A stretch of DNA of 64,000 nucleotides from Pseudomonas sp. 10S4 (GCF_034344865.1 NZ_CP133774.1:5394001-5458000); one strand, 5' to 3'. Shown: positions 1-9,765, counted from the stretch's first letter. Notes: generated by a model from the letters alone, not told the origin. Numbers and translations: made by a program.

Positions 1-205
1 CACATTTGCGAATCAGCCCCGAAGTGTACAGTCCGATATCGTACCCGCGCTGTTTGAGGCCGGTTTCTGCATCGCGGATACACTCCTTACAGCGTGGATT
101 ATATGTCCATCCAATTTGCGCGCCGCCCGAGTGGCTCGGTGCTTCTTAAGAAGCAGGATTTCATTTGTTCAAGCATCAAGAAATTTTTTCCAATCTTGCG
201 TGCAT
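1..205 (-). pseudogene. 5' part of an unknown gene running off the left edge, apparently frameshifted
   Basis: A minus-strand reading frame running off the window start shows a protein-like stretch with a Cys-x2-Cys motif (YNPRCKECIRDAETG) followed by YDIGLYTSGL. It ends upstream at a stop near 147. Just beyond, an ATG at 205 has a strong GGAGG site 4-5 bases upstream. Joining that start to the Cys-containing frame needs about two single-base corrections, one of them in the run of six A at 182-187. I do not recognise the family. It lies downstream of the PLD/Mrr genes on the same strand and could belong to the same operon. What is seen is the reading frame and the ribosome site; that it is one gene is inference. 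Confidence 0.35.
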
Positions 206-273
206 AGCCCCTCCACTACTCGTGTTGAGCATAAGCTTGCAAGCAGAAGTCGCTCACACCAGGGTTGCGGAAT

Positions 274-297
274 GTCCGCCTCGCGGACTACGCGACC
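274..297. repeat. Hairpin-tail element, copy A
   Basis: GTCCGC (274-279) and GCGGAC (283-288) form a 6 bp stem with a CTC loop, followed by the tail TACGCGACC. The architecture (GC-rich hairpin, then a tail ending GCGAC) matches copies at about 6072, 8545, 14007 and 16879. It lies exactly at the 3' end of the PLD gene. This is the most divergent copy in its tail. Confidence 0.45.
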
Positions 298-1648
298 TAA
301 TCATTAAGCCAATATACGTAGTTGAACAGAGCGTCTAACTCAGAGAGATTTTCCAACTCTAATTGGGTTTGAACCTCCCTGACGTCTCGGCAAAATTGCT
401 CGTAAAGCTCGGGGGTAACATTGGTCTTCAATGGCCGGAGGGGGTATTGATCGTAACCGGCGACGATCAACCCGCTCACCGCGTTCCGGTTCATGACCCC
501 AAATCGCTTGTTGTCCAACGCGTGGAGGATCTCCGTCAAGACATTGATGCCTGCTCGTTCAATATCTTCGAAATGGCTGTGCAATAACTCAAATGCTTCG
601 GCGGGTGTTGCGCGTTTCAGCTCCAATAACTCCGCAAGGGCACTGATGACGAGGTTCGATTTCTGCGACACGATACCCTTGCCGCGATGTAGCCCTCCGG
701 AATGAAAGCATCCGAGCAATCCTTCATAAGCCTCAAGGAAAGTATCGCGGGTGACCTTACCTAATCCCGCGATCTCTTTGACCCGTCGCCTCGCTATCAG
801 CCGATCTCTCGCCCGGTAGGTTTGTTGGGCCGTAAACCCGCAGGGCGAATCGTCAGCTTTCATGTCAGCCAACCAATCAGCCAACACCTCCAAGCTGTGC
901 ATGTCACCCCGGCAGATTTTTTCCGCACGTCGACTTGCCATTTTCCGCCAAGCCTCGTGAACGGCATAGAGTTTTGCGTACTCATTAATGCGTGGCATTG
1001 TTGCGCGAGCGAGCGCACCCTCTTCGATCAACCCTCCAAAGTGCTCTTGGATAGACGCCATCAATGCACCGTCGCGGTCGTTGACCAAAACCGATGCCTC
1101 GTAGTTGTTGGAAAAGCCGCCAGCAGTCATGTTGGCGGAGCCAACGATTACTCTGTGGCCTCCCGGCTCGCGCACTGCGTAGACCTTGGGATGAAAGGTT
1201 TCTTCTGTTGAACTCATATAGAGTTCCAGTTTGTTTTGGGAATTTTTTCCAACTTAAACAGCTCATACAGCATCGCGGGGTCGGTCACGAACAGGCTCAG
1301 ACCAACCGCCATCCGGGCTGTCATCCCACGAGCAATCGCCTGCTTGAGAGGCTCGAGGATCGTTTCGCTTGCGGAAGACTTAGCAAACGCAACCATGCAC
1401 TCCAAATGCTCAGCATTAGCCAGTAACCCGATGATTTCGTCGCCATGACCTGAGTCATAGCCATTCAGTAACAGCTTCAATCCTTGTACCATTACATCGC
1501 TCGCAGTTTGTGCCGCAGACTCGGTGTAATCGAAAATGATGATCTTTTTTGGTTGCCTAGAAGACGATGTAAGCGCTCCCTCTACAAGGGGGTAGTCGCT
1601 ACGAATGTTCGAGGTCGACTCAGAGAGATGCTGGTCACCACTTCCCAA
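297..1648 (-). pseudogene. Phospholipase D-fold nuclease, split by a one-base frameshift
   Basis: Two abutting frames make one protein of about 450 aa. The N-terminal half (1648-1214) has the helical lead-in seen in PLD-family nucleases. The C-terminal half (1217-297) begins just before the HKD-like box FHPKVY...GSANMT. The frames overlap by ATGA, but the HxK motif would then sit about 10 residues into the second protein. Lengthening the six-A run near 1236-1241 by one base joins them smoothly (residues NKLELYMSSTEE then FHPK). This makes a sequence-level indel more likely than two coupled genes. PLD-fold proteins with one HKD motif act as dimeric nucleases in several restriction systems. The start is probably a TTG overlapping the end of the Mrr-like gene by 14 bases, so the two are translationally coupled. 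A role in cutting foreign DNA is inference from context. Confidence 0.7.
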
Positions 1649-2596
1649 TGCCCTGCTCGATCAGAAGCTTCGCGAATTGATCACCATCTACCAGCTCGAT
1701 CTGAATCCCGGTAGCTTCGGCATAGTCCTCGGCCGCCTTTACAGCGCTTTCCGCAATTGTGCCGGACGTGATAACCATCCCTAGAGTGGCGTTCGCCGCC
1801 TCTATGCCGTCAATTAGCTGCTCGACGACCTTGTTGTTCACCGGGGCTTTGTCATTCCAGTGTTTGGCTTGTACGGCGAGTGTGTATTGAAAGGTTTCGG
1901 CAACACGAAACGTGGCAAGTATGTCCGCACCTTTATCCAAAAGTCTGGGAACAACCGTTGCTGTCTTTGCGCCCATCTGGATCAGCAAATCCTTAATCAG
2001 ATGCTCGAAAGAGAAGCTGTCCATATGGCCTGACCTGAGATGCTGAACTGTCTCTTTGACCAATGCGGTCTGCAGCTCGTACTTAAACGATGGTTTGTTC
2101 CCGGCCTCCGCCCGTGCAAGAGCATCTCGAATGTCGTCGAGCACATCGGTTGCCAGGGCAGTCGTACCATATACCTTCATTCTGGAAATCAATGGAGCTT
2201 TTGCGAAATCACGTGGAATCGCTTTCTTATTGTTGAGCCACCGTACGTTGCGCCGATAGCTCGTATCCTCGCCAGTGTGTTCCGGGAGATACAACGCGTC
2301 GCTTGTGATTTCAGCCAGGTAAAATTTTGGGCCGTTTGGAACGACCACCAGATCGCCCATCTTCATGTCTCGGACAAACCGCCACATATGTCCGGCAGCA
2401 CCACCAGCACGGCGGAGATTTTTTCGGGCGCGTAATGGGTGTCATGGAGTTTCTTTCTAAACGCCTTCCAAGATAGCGTTAGATCAAGAAGTCCGGCGGT
2501 TGCAGACCAGCCGATGATTACTTGATCGCTTTTCAGCGCCAGCGGCACCTTGTTTACGTTGCTGGGTGCAATTCTGAGAATAAATGCCTGTTGCAT
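1635..2596 (-). pseudogene. Mrr-like restriction endonuclease, split by a one-base frameshift
   Basis: The N-terminal part (2596-2363) carries an EVE/PUA-like restriction N-terminus with IIGWS. The main part (2387-1635) continues with WRFVRDMKMGDLVVVP and then an Mrr-type PD-(D/E)xK core, DKGADILATF followed by LAVQAKHW (the catalytic D and QAK). The parts are in different frames. Adding one A to the six-A run near 2415-2420 yields a continuous 320 aa protein with the expected linker (RRAGGAAGHMWRF). Start ATG at 2596 is the only start giving the whole N-terminal domain. It heads a two-gene unit with the PLD nuclease, overlapping it by 14 bases. Mrr-family enzymes cleave modified or foreign DNA. 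The pairing with a second nuclease suggests a restriction module, though no methylase or motor gene is visible in the window. Confidence 0.72.
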
Positions 2597-2808
2597 GCTT
2601 ACCGCCGTTTACCAGCCTATGTATCGCCCTAGGGCGTAGGCTGGATGGGTTGATTACGTCCGACTCCATGCGTGGAGAACACAAAGATGGTAAACCTCTT
2701 GATGCCTTTGATTGCGCCTCCCGGCCACTGATGGGAGGCTGTACCAGAACTGCCCTAGGCTTTCATTCCTTTCTTCTTTTTACCCGTCGTTGCTAGCCCA
2801 CGACGTGA

Positions 2809-3975
2809 CTATGCTGTTTCCTCGTCGGCCTGAAAAACCTCGATCAGTTTCTGATTGTAGTCATCCAAATAGCTCTGAAGCCCTTCCCGATCAACCAGCC
2901 GCACAGCTGCCGTACTCGCTAATTCTTTTGCAGACCTGGTGAAGTACGAGTTGGTAACGACCATCGCCTCATCGCAACCGTAAAAAGCTTTGGCGGAGAT
3001 GGCTTGCTGCACAGCGGAATTGCCCACCGAGCCAGAATAGTTTTTCGCCTGGATCACCATATTCTTGCCGAACCGGCTCACGAACAGATCAGCTCCTTGA
3101 TCAGCCGTTCTTTTGGTCTCTTTGACGTCGTAGCCAATGGTTTGGAAGATTTCGACAAGGAAGTCCTCAAACTTGAACCCGTCCATGGCGTCCACGAGAT
3201 ACATCGTGATGAACTGGTTTGGATCAAAATGCTCGAGTTGGCTCTCCAGGCGCTCCACCAAAATATCGAAATGAATCTCCTCACACAGGCTCAATGCGTT
3301 TCGAAATGCTTGCATTGGCAGTAGCGGGATTCCCGCCGTGGTGGCAGCTTGAGGGTTGAGTTGGATTCCTGAGAAAGAGACGTCGTTCTCCCATAGGAAG
3401 TAGTAGAACAAAGCGAGGTTAGCTCTGAAGCTGACACCAGCTTCCTCTATCCAAGATCGCAAGGTATCAGCCAGATTCACCTTGAGATGACGACTGAGCT
3501 CAACAGAGAAACCGTAGTATTCCGAGTTAAACGCAGTAGTCATTAACAGCTTATCTAGTAGAGATGGAAGCTCTTCAAGCTCATCGAATCCCTTGCGGAT
3601 TAGAACCTCCCTGAATAGCTCTCGCTCCGAATAGACGCCGTCCATTCTTGGCCCTGGCGCCCCGTGCCCATCTGCGCTCCCACCACCCTCGCGTGTCGTG
3701 TGAATGAAATTAATGAAGTACGGCTGCTTCAGCTCAGAATACTTTCTAAGGACGTTATTCAGCAGATCATTGAGCTGGGCCTGTTCTTTTTTCTTCCCAA
3801 AAAAATCTTGTAGGAGACCTTTCGACCTGTACTGAAAGTCCGGATAGAAAGATGGGTCGATAGGGGTCAGGTGGCGAGAGCTAAGCTCAGGCGACGGTGA
3901 AAGCTCAGAGCTTGTGCACCAGGGGCATGCCGTTTCAAACGTTGTTCGCTTGCATCCGTTGCATTGGTAGATCAT
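2809..3975 (-). CDS. Zinc-ribbon restriction endonuclease, Mrr-like catalytic domain
   Basis: This 388 aa protein starts at ATG 3975, preceded by GAAGGA at good spacing. A longer upstream frame exists but lacks protein-like character. Residues 1-20 form a zinc ribbon (CNGCKRTTFETACPWC). The middle (about 30-260) is mostly helical with a charged segment. The C-terminal 110 residues are an Mrr-type nuclease domain: FEDFLVEIFQTIGYDV, then DQGADLFVSRF with the catalytic Asp, then VIQAKNYSG with the QxK motif. It starts 37 bases downstream of the J-domain gene on the same strand, so it is probably co-transcribed. The zinc ribbon may act in DNA or partner recognition. A target has not been identified; restriction of invading DNA is inference from the domain. 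Confidence 0.8.
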   Translation of the reverse strand: MIYQCNGCKRTTFETACPWCTSSELSPSPELSSRHLTPIDPSFYPDFQYRSKGLLQDFFGKKKEQAQLNDLLNNVLRKYSELKQPYFINFIHTTREGGGSADGHGAPGPRMDGVYSERELFREVLIRKGFDELEELPSLLDKLLMTTAFNSEYYGFSVELSRHLKVNLADTLRSWIEEAGVSFRANLALFYYFLWENDVSFSGIQLNPQAATTAGIPLLPMQAFRNALSLCEEIHFDILVERLESQLEHFDPNQFITMYLVDAMDGFKFEDFLVEIFQTIGYDVKETKRTADQGADLFVSRFGKNMVIQAKNYSGSVGNSAVQQAISAKAFYGCDEAMVVTNSYFTRSAKELASTAAVRLVDREGLQSYLDDYNQKLIEVFQADEETA

Positions 3976-4012
3976 GGAATTCCTTCCCGTTGTAAAGGTA
4001 TCGCGTTTGAGA

Positions 4013-5448
4013 TTACTCAAACTCGTCTTCAGATAGGTTGTAGGTCGCCATGTTGCCGTTTTGGACTTTATACAGAGTGAGCGTGAGGTCACTGTATTGC
4101 GTGCCCCGGGAGGTTTTTCTCTTCAAGCGTGAATTGCTCGGAGCGCGACAGGTAGCCAGCGACAAGATCCCTGTAGCGCACATCATAGCTACCAGGTGTG
4201 ACTGCTTTGATCGTGAACCGCCCGTGCGCAGGAATGAACACAAAGCGAGCTGGTTTGGCGTAGTTTCCGGTTAGAGACACGAGCTTTACAAAGACATCTG
4301 AATTGTTCTGCCCATTGTCGATGGTGACAGTAGAAAGCCCATTGGAATTGGTTTGAGGGTAACCCTTCACATAAGACGCCAGCGTTGGCCACGGTTGCCC
4401 ATTTGGCGCCTTTGGAGGTCGCGTCCAAGCTCGCTTAGCAGTAGTGCCAGCACTCGTGGTGGGCGCTTGAGCTACAGGTTGGCGAGTTGTGGCTGTGCCG
4501 GCCGCATTTGATGCAGGTAGTCCAGTGGGCGAAGCCAGCTTGCCTTGACCGCCATTCGCAGTAAATTCAGAGAGGTATGGCTTAGGGCCTCGAGGTGGTG
4601 AATACGTGTGCGTCTGCGCGTTCATAGCTGCGAATGTAATGCCGCCAGCTACCGCAGCCACTACAGCTAATTGCACAAAAAACCGACGTTGCGTAAGCCT
4701 CCAGGCATTCCTGAGGCGGATAGTGTTGCCGCCGAGCGCGGTTAAGAACGCTTCAATATTTGCACGCAGCTTAGCCCCTTCATCATCGATGTATCCACCG
4801 CCGGACTTTTTTGCGAGGAATTTTTTGCGCCAAACGAAGCGCGTCCATGGCGACCGCACGAGCCATATCTGGGCGGCCAGAAGCAGCGAAATACCATGCC
4901 TGATGAGCAGCCAATCGCGCGTTTGGTAACACGGGTTGACTGCCACCGAGCAAATTCACCCAGAGGGCATGGATGGAATAGATTGGGCCCCACGGGACAC
5001 CCCACCAACCCAATGTCCAGGTAATCGCAGATGCCTGGAGAGCTTTCTTTTCTGCACAGGGGCTACAGAAAATCCCTTGGCTCATGGAACGTAGGGTGAA
5101 AACCAAAAAACTTTTGGCCTTTAAAAATATTACGTAGCGAGGCTGCGCAGATACTTTGCCACAACGGGAGCAGACGATCGGTTCGGGAACCTCAAACGTT
5201 TCGGCCGATCCTTCTTCGGCGGCCTCTACCGACATCGTGTCGTATTCGGCTCGAGACTCTGGTTCGCTCAGTACGGCATAGGCTTCATTAAGATGCTGAA
5301 ATTGGCTGGTGGCACCAGTTGACGCGTTTCGATCTGGATGTAGCTCCATCGCTCGCCGGCGATAAGCAGCTTTGATCGATGCCCCATCAGCCTCAGTATC
5401 TACTCCGAGAATTGCGTAGAAGCCCTTAGGATCCTTGCTGCCCATCAC
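4013..5448 (-). pseudogene. Membrane-anchored J-domain protein, split by frameshifts
   Basis: The N-terminal frame (5448-4783) starts with a J domain (residues 9-70, HPD motif in LHPDRN). It continues with a CxxC pair (CSRCGK), a second pair (CSPC) and a hydrophobic segment. The next frame (to about 4089) continues with an internal membrane helix (FVQLAVVAAVAGGITFAAM), a Pro/Thr/Ala-rich linker and a C-terminal beta-rich domain. A third short frame supplies the natural end, YSDLTLTLYKV...EDEFE, stopping at 4013. Both breaks fall at homopolymers: the six A at 4805-4810, and the A5 and C/G runs at 4104-4120. The joined product is about 478 aa. J domains recruit Hsp70 (DnaK). Here a membrane-tethered J protein precedes a nuclease gene. 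The start ATG 5448 puts the J domain at the very N-terminus. The frameshifts may be sequence errors. Confidence 0.68.
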
Positions 5449-6621
5449 GCCGCATCCCTGTCTTGTTTTAGTTTTTTCGTACGCATGATGTGGCCATCGA
5501 CAAGAATCAAAGTCCCTTGCGTCGTGCCATATCTAGCTTTCTGTTTGTAACCAAATTGGTTCGAACTGATTCTAGGGCAAATCGCCACTATTCAGAAGGA
5601 TCGAATCTGTTCGGACTCACGCTCCTATTTTCAATCCGGAAGTTGTGTTGCTCTCTTACCTGCTGTGAGTGCGATCGAAAGATCCATGGCCAGGCACCAC
5701 CAGGTGAGCCTAGGAACGATCGCTCAGGGCATGACGGGGCTGAAAGAGTATTGTCGAGGTGTTCTACATCACGCAGTTGAAGCGCACAGAGGCTACGTGT
5801 AACGCAGTTTTGTGCGATGTAACACACCCAACGTTACAGTGAGAAAAGTACGTTACAAACCAATGGTATGAGGGTGAAACCTCTAAATTGTACCGATAAG
5901 GGAACCCGATTTGTTGCAAGCGCCAGCCTTTCCGATGCAGCCGTAATCACCTTGAACGACACAATATTTACCGCCGTCGATAACCTAAGTCAGCAGGTGA
6001 TCTTGATCTCTATGAATGCAGGAAACCCAGGCTGCGCTCTCCAAAGATTTCAGGTGGCTTAAAAGGCTAGCCGCGACTCACGTCGCGAATAAGCGACCTG
6101 CCCTTCTCTACGAGTCGAGTTAGGCGTTCACTGCGGTCTTCACTTTTCATTGCCAAAGAGCCGGATCCTAGGCAAAAGCAGGAGAAGTCAATCGAGCCGG
6201 CTGACCTGAAAACTATGAATGCCAAAATATGGTGGAGGCTCCAAGATCTCTGCTTTTGTTTTGCTATCAAATAAGAACTCCGATTTCTTTTTTGGATTCA
6301 AGGGGCACTGCCAAAATAATTTTTTGGGTGGCTTCTTGGCGCTGCTTATCGCTAACTGATTCGGACGGTGCTGCCACGCTTTCCTAGCTAGTCTTGCTGG
6401 CTCTGGGGCCTTGTGCCAAAGCGGAAGCCGGCCACCATCTTCCCCACTTCAACATATTCAAGGTGCTCGGCATGACCAATGCCGACACGGCCGTACGTAA
6501 CGCTCTACGCCGCAACACGCGCGCCTGTGACGCACCTGCATCTTCGCGTTCGGTCGTTCTCCTTCGGTAGATATGGAGTCGTGCGTATACTTCACCCCTC
6601 CTCAACCGCTTAAGCTTTCCA
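5449..6621. other. Long gap without a convincing gene
   Basis: About 1.17 kb separates the J-domain gene from the EndA-like gene. Short open frames exist on both strands but none has a ribosome site with protein-like composition. Two ACGTTAC repeats lie at about 5831 and 5851, a possible regulator site. A hairpin-tail element sits at 6072. In the + frame from 6418 to about 6550 a protein-like stretch (HLPHFNIFKVLGM) has no start and may be a gene remnant. The divergent genes on each side imply two promoters here. Confidence 0.4.
6072..6100. repeat. Hairpin-tail element, copy B
   Basis: CGCGAC (6072-6077) pairs with GTCGCG (6082-6087) around a TCAC loop. The tail AATAAGCGACCTG follows. The stem sequence differs from the other copies while pairing is kept; the tail is nearly identical to copies C and D. 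Confidence 0.5.
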
Positions 6622-7587
6622 ATGAAAAAACTGCTTTCTGTAGTAGCGCTATTTCTCTCGGTAATTACCCCCGCTTTTTCAAACCCTCCATCGACCTTTT
6701 CCGAAGCAAAGGTCGTTGCAAAACAAAAGATCTACCTCGATCAAGCCGACAGCTCCATGGGCGAGCTGTATTGCGGCTGCAAATGGACGTGGGTAGGTAA
6801 GTCCGGTGGCCGTATCGATGCTGAGTCATGCGGCCTTAAGGCCAGAAAACAAGAGAATCGGGCAGAACGGACTGAGTGGGAACACATAGTTCCAGCCTGG
6901 ACATTCGGTAACCAACGCCAATGCTGGCAGAATGGCGGTCGAGAGAACTGTGTGGATGATGATCCCGTTTTCCGAGCCATGGAGGCCGATCTTTTTAACC
7001 TCTATCCATCTGTAGGTGAGGTGAACGGCGACCGTAGCAATTTCAATTACGGTATGGCCTCCGGGGTAGCGCCTCAGTATGGTCAATGCAAAACCCGAGT
7101 TGATTTCGATCAACGAGCTGCGGAACCGCGTGATGAGGTCAAAGGGCTGGTCGCGAGAACAACCTTTTACATGTTCGACAGATATAAACTGAGCATGTCT
7201 CGTCAGCAGCAACAGCTACTAATGGCCTGGGATAAGCAGTACCCGGTTTCGTCTTGGGAGAAAGAGCGAGATCGCCGCATTGCAGCAATCATGGGGCACT
7301 CGAATCCATTCGTAACTGGCGAGCGGCGATGGTCGCAGGGGTACAAGGCAGTTGGTGATGGGGTGGTTAGCACCGTTCCAATCAATCCTCCGCGGACACC
7401 AGTCCAGCCATCCCTTGCGAGCGCATCCGCAGTAGGCTCGATCATTGGTAACCGTAAAAGTCAGGTCTACCACCTCTCAATGGGGTGCCCAGGTTATGGG
7501 CAGGTGTCAGCGAAAAATCAGATTTCCTTCACTTCGGAATCGGAAGCTCAAGCGGCGGGATACCGAAAGGCAGGCAACTGCAAATAA
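6622..7587 (+). CDS. Secreted EndA-type endonuclease I with C-terminal Ada-like zinc domain
   Basis: This 321 aa protein has a signal peptide (MKKLLSVVALFLSVITPAFS), consistent with periplasmic or extracellular location. Residues 28-235 match endonuclease I: conserved Cys pair CGCKW, catalytic-region motif EWEHIVPAW, and the NLYPSVGEVNGDRSNF segment typical of the beta-beta-alpha metal nuclease fold. The last 45 residues (GNRKSQVYHLSMGCPGYG to the final GNC) resemble the small Ada-type metal-binding domain found at the ends of secreted nucleases. It degrades DNA, probably for nutrient use or to deal with extracellular DNA; a defence role is not shown. It is a single + gene between minus-strand units. 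Confidence 0.85.
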   Translation: MKKLLSVVALFLSVITPAFSNPPSTFSEAKVVAKQKIYLDQADSSMGELYCGCKWTWVGKSGGRIDAESCGLKARKQENRAERTEWEHIVPAWTFGNQRQCWQNGGRENCVDDDPVFRAMEADLFNLYPSVGEVNGDRSNFNYGMASGVAPQYGQCKTRVDFDQRAAEPRDEVKGLVARTTFYMFDRYKLSMSRQQQQLLMAWDKQYPVSSWEKERDRRIAAIMGHSNPFVTGERRWSQGYKAVGDGVVSTVPINPPRTPVQPSLASASAVGSIIGNRKSQVYHLSMGCPGYGQVSAKNQISFTSESEAQAAGYRKAGNCK

Positions 7588-7768
7588 TTGCTTCTCGTTG
7601 AAAAAGGTCTCGTGAAAACGAGGCTGTCTCCGATTCAACTGGCACCTTCAGATCGTTTTTTGGGGCACCGGTGATCCGCGGAGTGTCGGGAGCAATCCGT
7701 GGATTGTGTCTGTTTTTTGTGTTGTCGCTGCCTCACAGAAGGTGTTTGCCAGAGTTGTTATTTTCAGC

Positions 7769-8233
7769 TTACTTTTCCTTGATCGACAAGATTGTTACGT
7801 CTGCTGGTACGAGCTTTCCGTTCTCTACCGCGTAGAGAGTCGCCTCCGGGGGACAACCAGTATCTCCAACGCTCTGTGTTTTTTTGGTAGCCGAATAGGC
7901 CCCCGTTAAAGCAGCCACCATTTCAGGCACTTTGGTATCTGTGGTTTGCCCAACAGTAGCAATCATGCCTTGCGAAAGCGTAACGGTCAGATTCGATGAT
8001 CCTATTGCTCCCGACTTGAGCTTGAGGCGCTTCTTTTCAGTCGGAACCATCAACACTTGAGTGTTGTAAGTGCAATCCTTTGTGGATTGAATCAACACGT
8101 ATGGCGTGCCCTCGTAATACAACATCCCATCGTTCGTCTCGTCGCTCTCGCCGTGGTAGTCGAAGTCAATTGAGGCGCAAGCGGAAAGAGCGCAGAAAGG
8201 AAAGATCAACAGCCCCAGGAATCGACGATCCAT
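7769..8233 (-). CDS. Hypothetical lipoprotein
   Basis: 154 aa. The start ATG 8233 has GGAG eight bases upstream and gives a proper lipoprotein signal with lipobox LSAC (Cys about residue 20). The mature part has no motif I recognise. It contains two further Cys (CTYNTQ and CPPEAT) that could form a disulfide, and a KLKSGAIGSSNLTVTLSQG segment suggesting a beta-rich fold. It is an envelope protein of unknown function, transcribed alone. Confidence 0.65.
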   Translation of the reverse strand: MDRRFLGLLIFPFCALSACASIDFDYHGESDETNDGMLYYEGTPYVLIQSTKDCTYNTQVLMVPTEKKRLKLKSGAIGSSNLTVTLSQGMIATVGQTTDTKVPEMVAALTGAYSATKKTQSVGDTGCPPEATLYAVENGKLVPADVTILSIKEK

Positions 8234-8691
8234 GATTTTCTCCAAGTGGCGGCGGCATACTGTCCGCACTGGGATTCTAGTCGCACCCTAAGGATTTTCC
8301 TGCGGAGAATCGATCGGTTCGCGCTTGAGTGAATTCGGCCCCCACTCTAACGGCCAATTACGGTCGTTTCACATTTCAACACGAGGAAATGGCAAAACGG
8401 TCTTTACGAGAATCAACCGAAGGGATTTAAGAAAACGGTAGAGTCGTTAGGCTTGGTTTGGCAGTGATACCTATCACTGAGGGATTGACGACGCTAGAAA
8501 TGTTGCTTCCATCGTTAACAAAATACTGGGGTGACTAGGTGAGCCGGGCTTTACGGCCCGAAGAAACGACCTGCACATTCATGGCTTTACCTAACCAAAG
8601 TCGGGCGTTGGCTACGATTGCCTCCTCTCAGCTAGCTGTGATCACTCCTCCAACGTCGAGTCAGGCTCACACTCGTTCAAGATCAGTAATC
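8234..8691. other. Gap holding hairpin-tail element
   Basis: No supported gene is seen in these 458 bases. The dispersed element copy C lies at 8541-8573. The + frame here (8539-8865) overlaps the next gene and looks like its shadow. Confidence 0.4.
8541..8573. repeat. Hairpin-tail element, copy C
   Basis: GAGC then CGGGC (8545-8549) pairs with GCCCG (8556-8560) around TTTACG. The tail is AAGAAACGACCTG. The GAGCCGGGC start is shared with copies D and E. Confidence 0.55.
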
Positions 8692-9093
8692 TTATGCAGC
8701 ACCGGCATAGCAAGCTTTGCACTTGGGGCATGTCCATTTTCCAGCGAAATCAAAATCTGCAGGCATACTCGAGAGCCTGACTCGCTTCTTGCCATCATCC
8801 CAACAAGATGTACAAAAGCGTCCGCTTTCGCCCGCAAAACTGTAAACCCCTTCTTCAGTGTATGAGGGCTCACCTGCCTGGCGCTCCGCCAGTTGCTGCT
8901 CAAGATCAAGTACCCGTTCCTGCGCTGCGGCCAGCTTCATTTTCAGATCTCCTGACTCTAACTTCGCATCAGCCAGTGCAGAATGTAGATCGGCGAGCAG
9001 CATCCTAAAATCGGCGTCCTCAATTTTCTTGGATAGCTCCCGCAGCTTCGTTGATGCATCGAGCGCCTGCTGGAGTAAGGCCATAACATCCAT
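8692..9093 (-). CDS. Small coiled-coil zinc-ribbon protein
   Basis: 133 aa. The start ATG 9093 follows a GAGGG site. Residues 5-75 are helical with heptad-like Leu spacing (LRELSKKIEDAD, LEQQLAERQ), so a coiled coil is likely. The C-terminal 40 residues hold two Cys pairs (CTSC and CPKCKAC) forming a zinc ribbon. Similar small proteins are common next to mobile or defence genes, with no assigned role. It is followed by no same-strand partner within 450 bases. Confidence 0.65.
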   Translation of the reverse strand: MDVMALLQQALDASTKLRELSKKIEDADFRMLLADLHSALADAKLESGDLKMKLAAAQERVLDLEQQLAERQAGEPSYTEEGVYSFAGESGRFCTSCWDDGKKRVRLSSMPADFDFAGKWTCPKCKACYAGAA

Positions 9094-9202
9094 TTTCGAA
9101 CCCTCTAATTTGGGTATGCCAGGTTGGCTCCGCCCGACCATACGCCTAGCGCGTTACAAGGCGTTACTAATGATGGGTACATCGACTTCAAGAGATTTTG
9201 CG

Positions 9203-9571
9203 CTATTGAGTAGCCACAGTCGAACCGGGAGACGGGCCTTCGCTGAAGGTATAGTTAATGACGACGTCATTTCTGATCAGGACATCCAGAGTCTTCTGAG
9301 TACCCGTTGTCGTTACCTTCATCGTCACGACGTAGCTCTGCGCATGAGCTGAGCCGTTCGTGTATGTGTAGATCCATTTCTCGTCGGTTTCGCTCACAGC
9401 GCTCTTCGCGTATGGCTCACCAAAGAGCGATTTGAGCTCCGCAGTAGTCGTCTTCCCCTTCTCTAACCTGATCACATTTGCTGAGGAGAAATCCCGGCCA
9501 GCGGTGAAGTGGGAAGTGGCGCATCCGCCGAGCACGAAGCACATTCCAATTGCTACGATGAGTTTGTTCAT
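9203..9571 (-). CDS. BamE/SmpA-like small lipoprotein
   Basis: 122 aa. ATG 9571 has AGGGA five bases upstream and starts a signal with lipobox LGGC. The mature sequence contains the typical small outer-membrane lipoprotein pattern: a KGKTTTAELKSLFGEP motif, then a beta segment WIYTYTNGSA. This is the fold shared by BamE and related proteins, where LFGxP marks the turn. A link to envelope stress is inference. It could be co-transcribed with the 9093-8692 gene downstream, about 110 bases away. Confidence 0.68.
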   Translation of the reverse strand: MNKLIVAIGMCFVLGGCATSHFTAGRDFSSANVIRLEKGKTTTAELKSLFGEPYAKSAVSETDEKWIYTYTNGSAHAQSYVVTMKVTTTGTQKTLDVLIRNDVVINYTFSEGPSPGSTVATQ

Positions 9572-9765
9572 GGTCATCCCTGGTGAAGTAAAGAGTCTGA
9601 AGACTAATGCCCGCGACATCAAAATGCTATCACTCCAGCTGGGCCAATTTAAGCATTGCTATTATCGCAGCTTGCGAGTGCCTGCGACGTGATAGGCAAC
9701 TGCCCTGAAGAAAATACAATAGAATCGAGCGATTTAGCGTCTGGCGCGATACTCGAATGCTAGGT

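Noticed and set aside
1214..1217. Translational coupling of two separate PLD genes by ATGA
   Set aside because: The HKD motif would be at the extreme N-terminus of the second product, and one added A in the upstream A6 run makes a continuous protein.
2726..2749. GCCTCCC/GGGAGGC inverted repeat as a terminator of the zinc-ribbon nuclease gene
   Set aside because: No T-tract on either strand.
7605..7630. CTCGT-GAAA-ACGAG hairpin after EndA as a terminator
   Set aside because: Only a 5-base stem and no T-tract; it might be chance.
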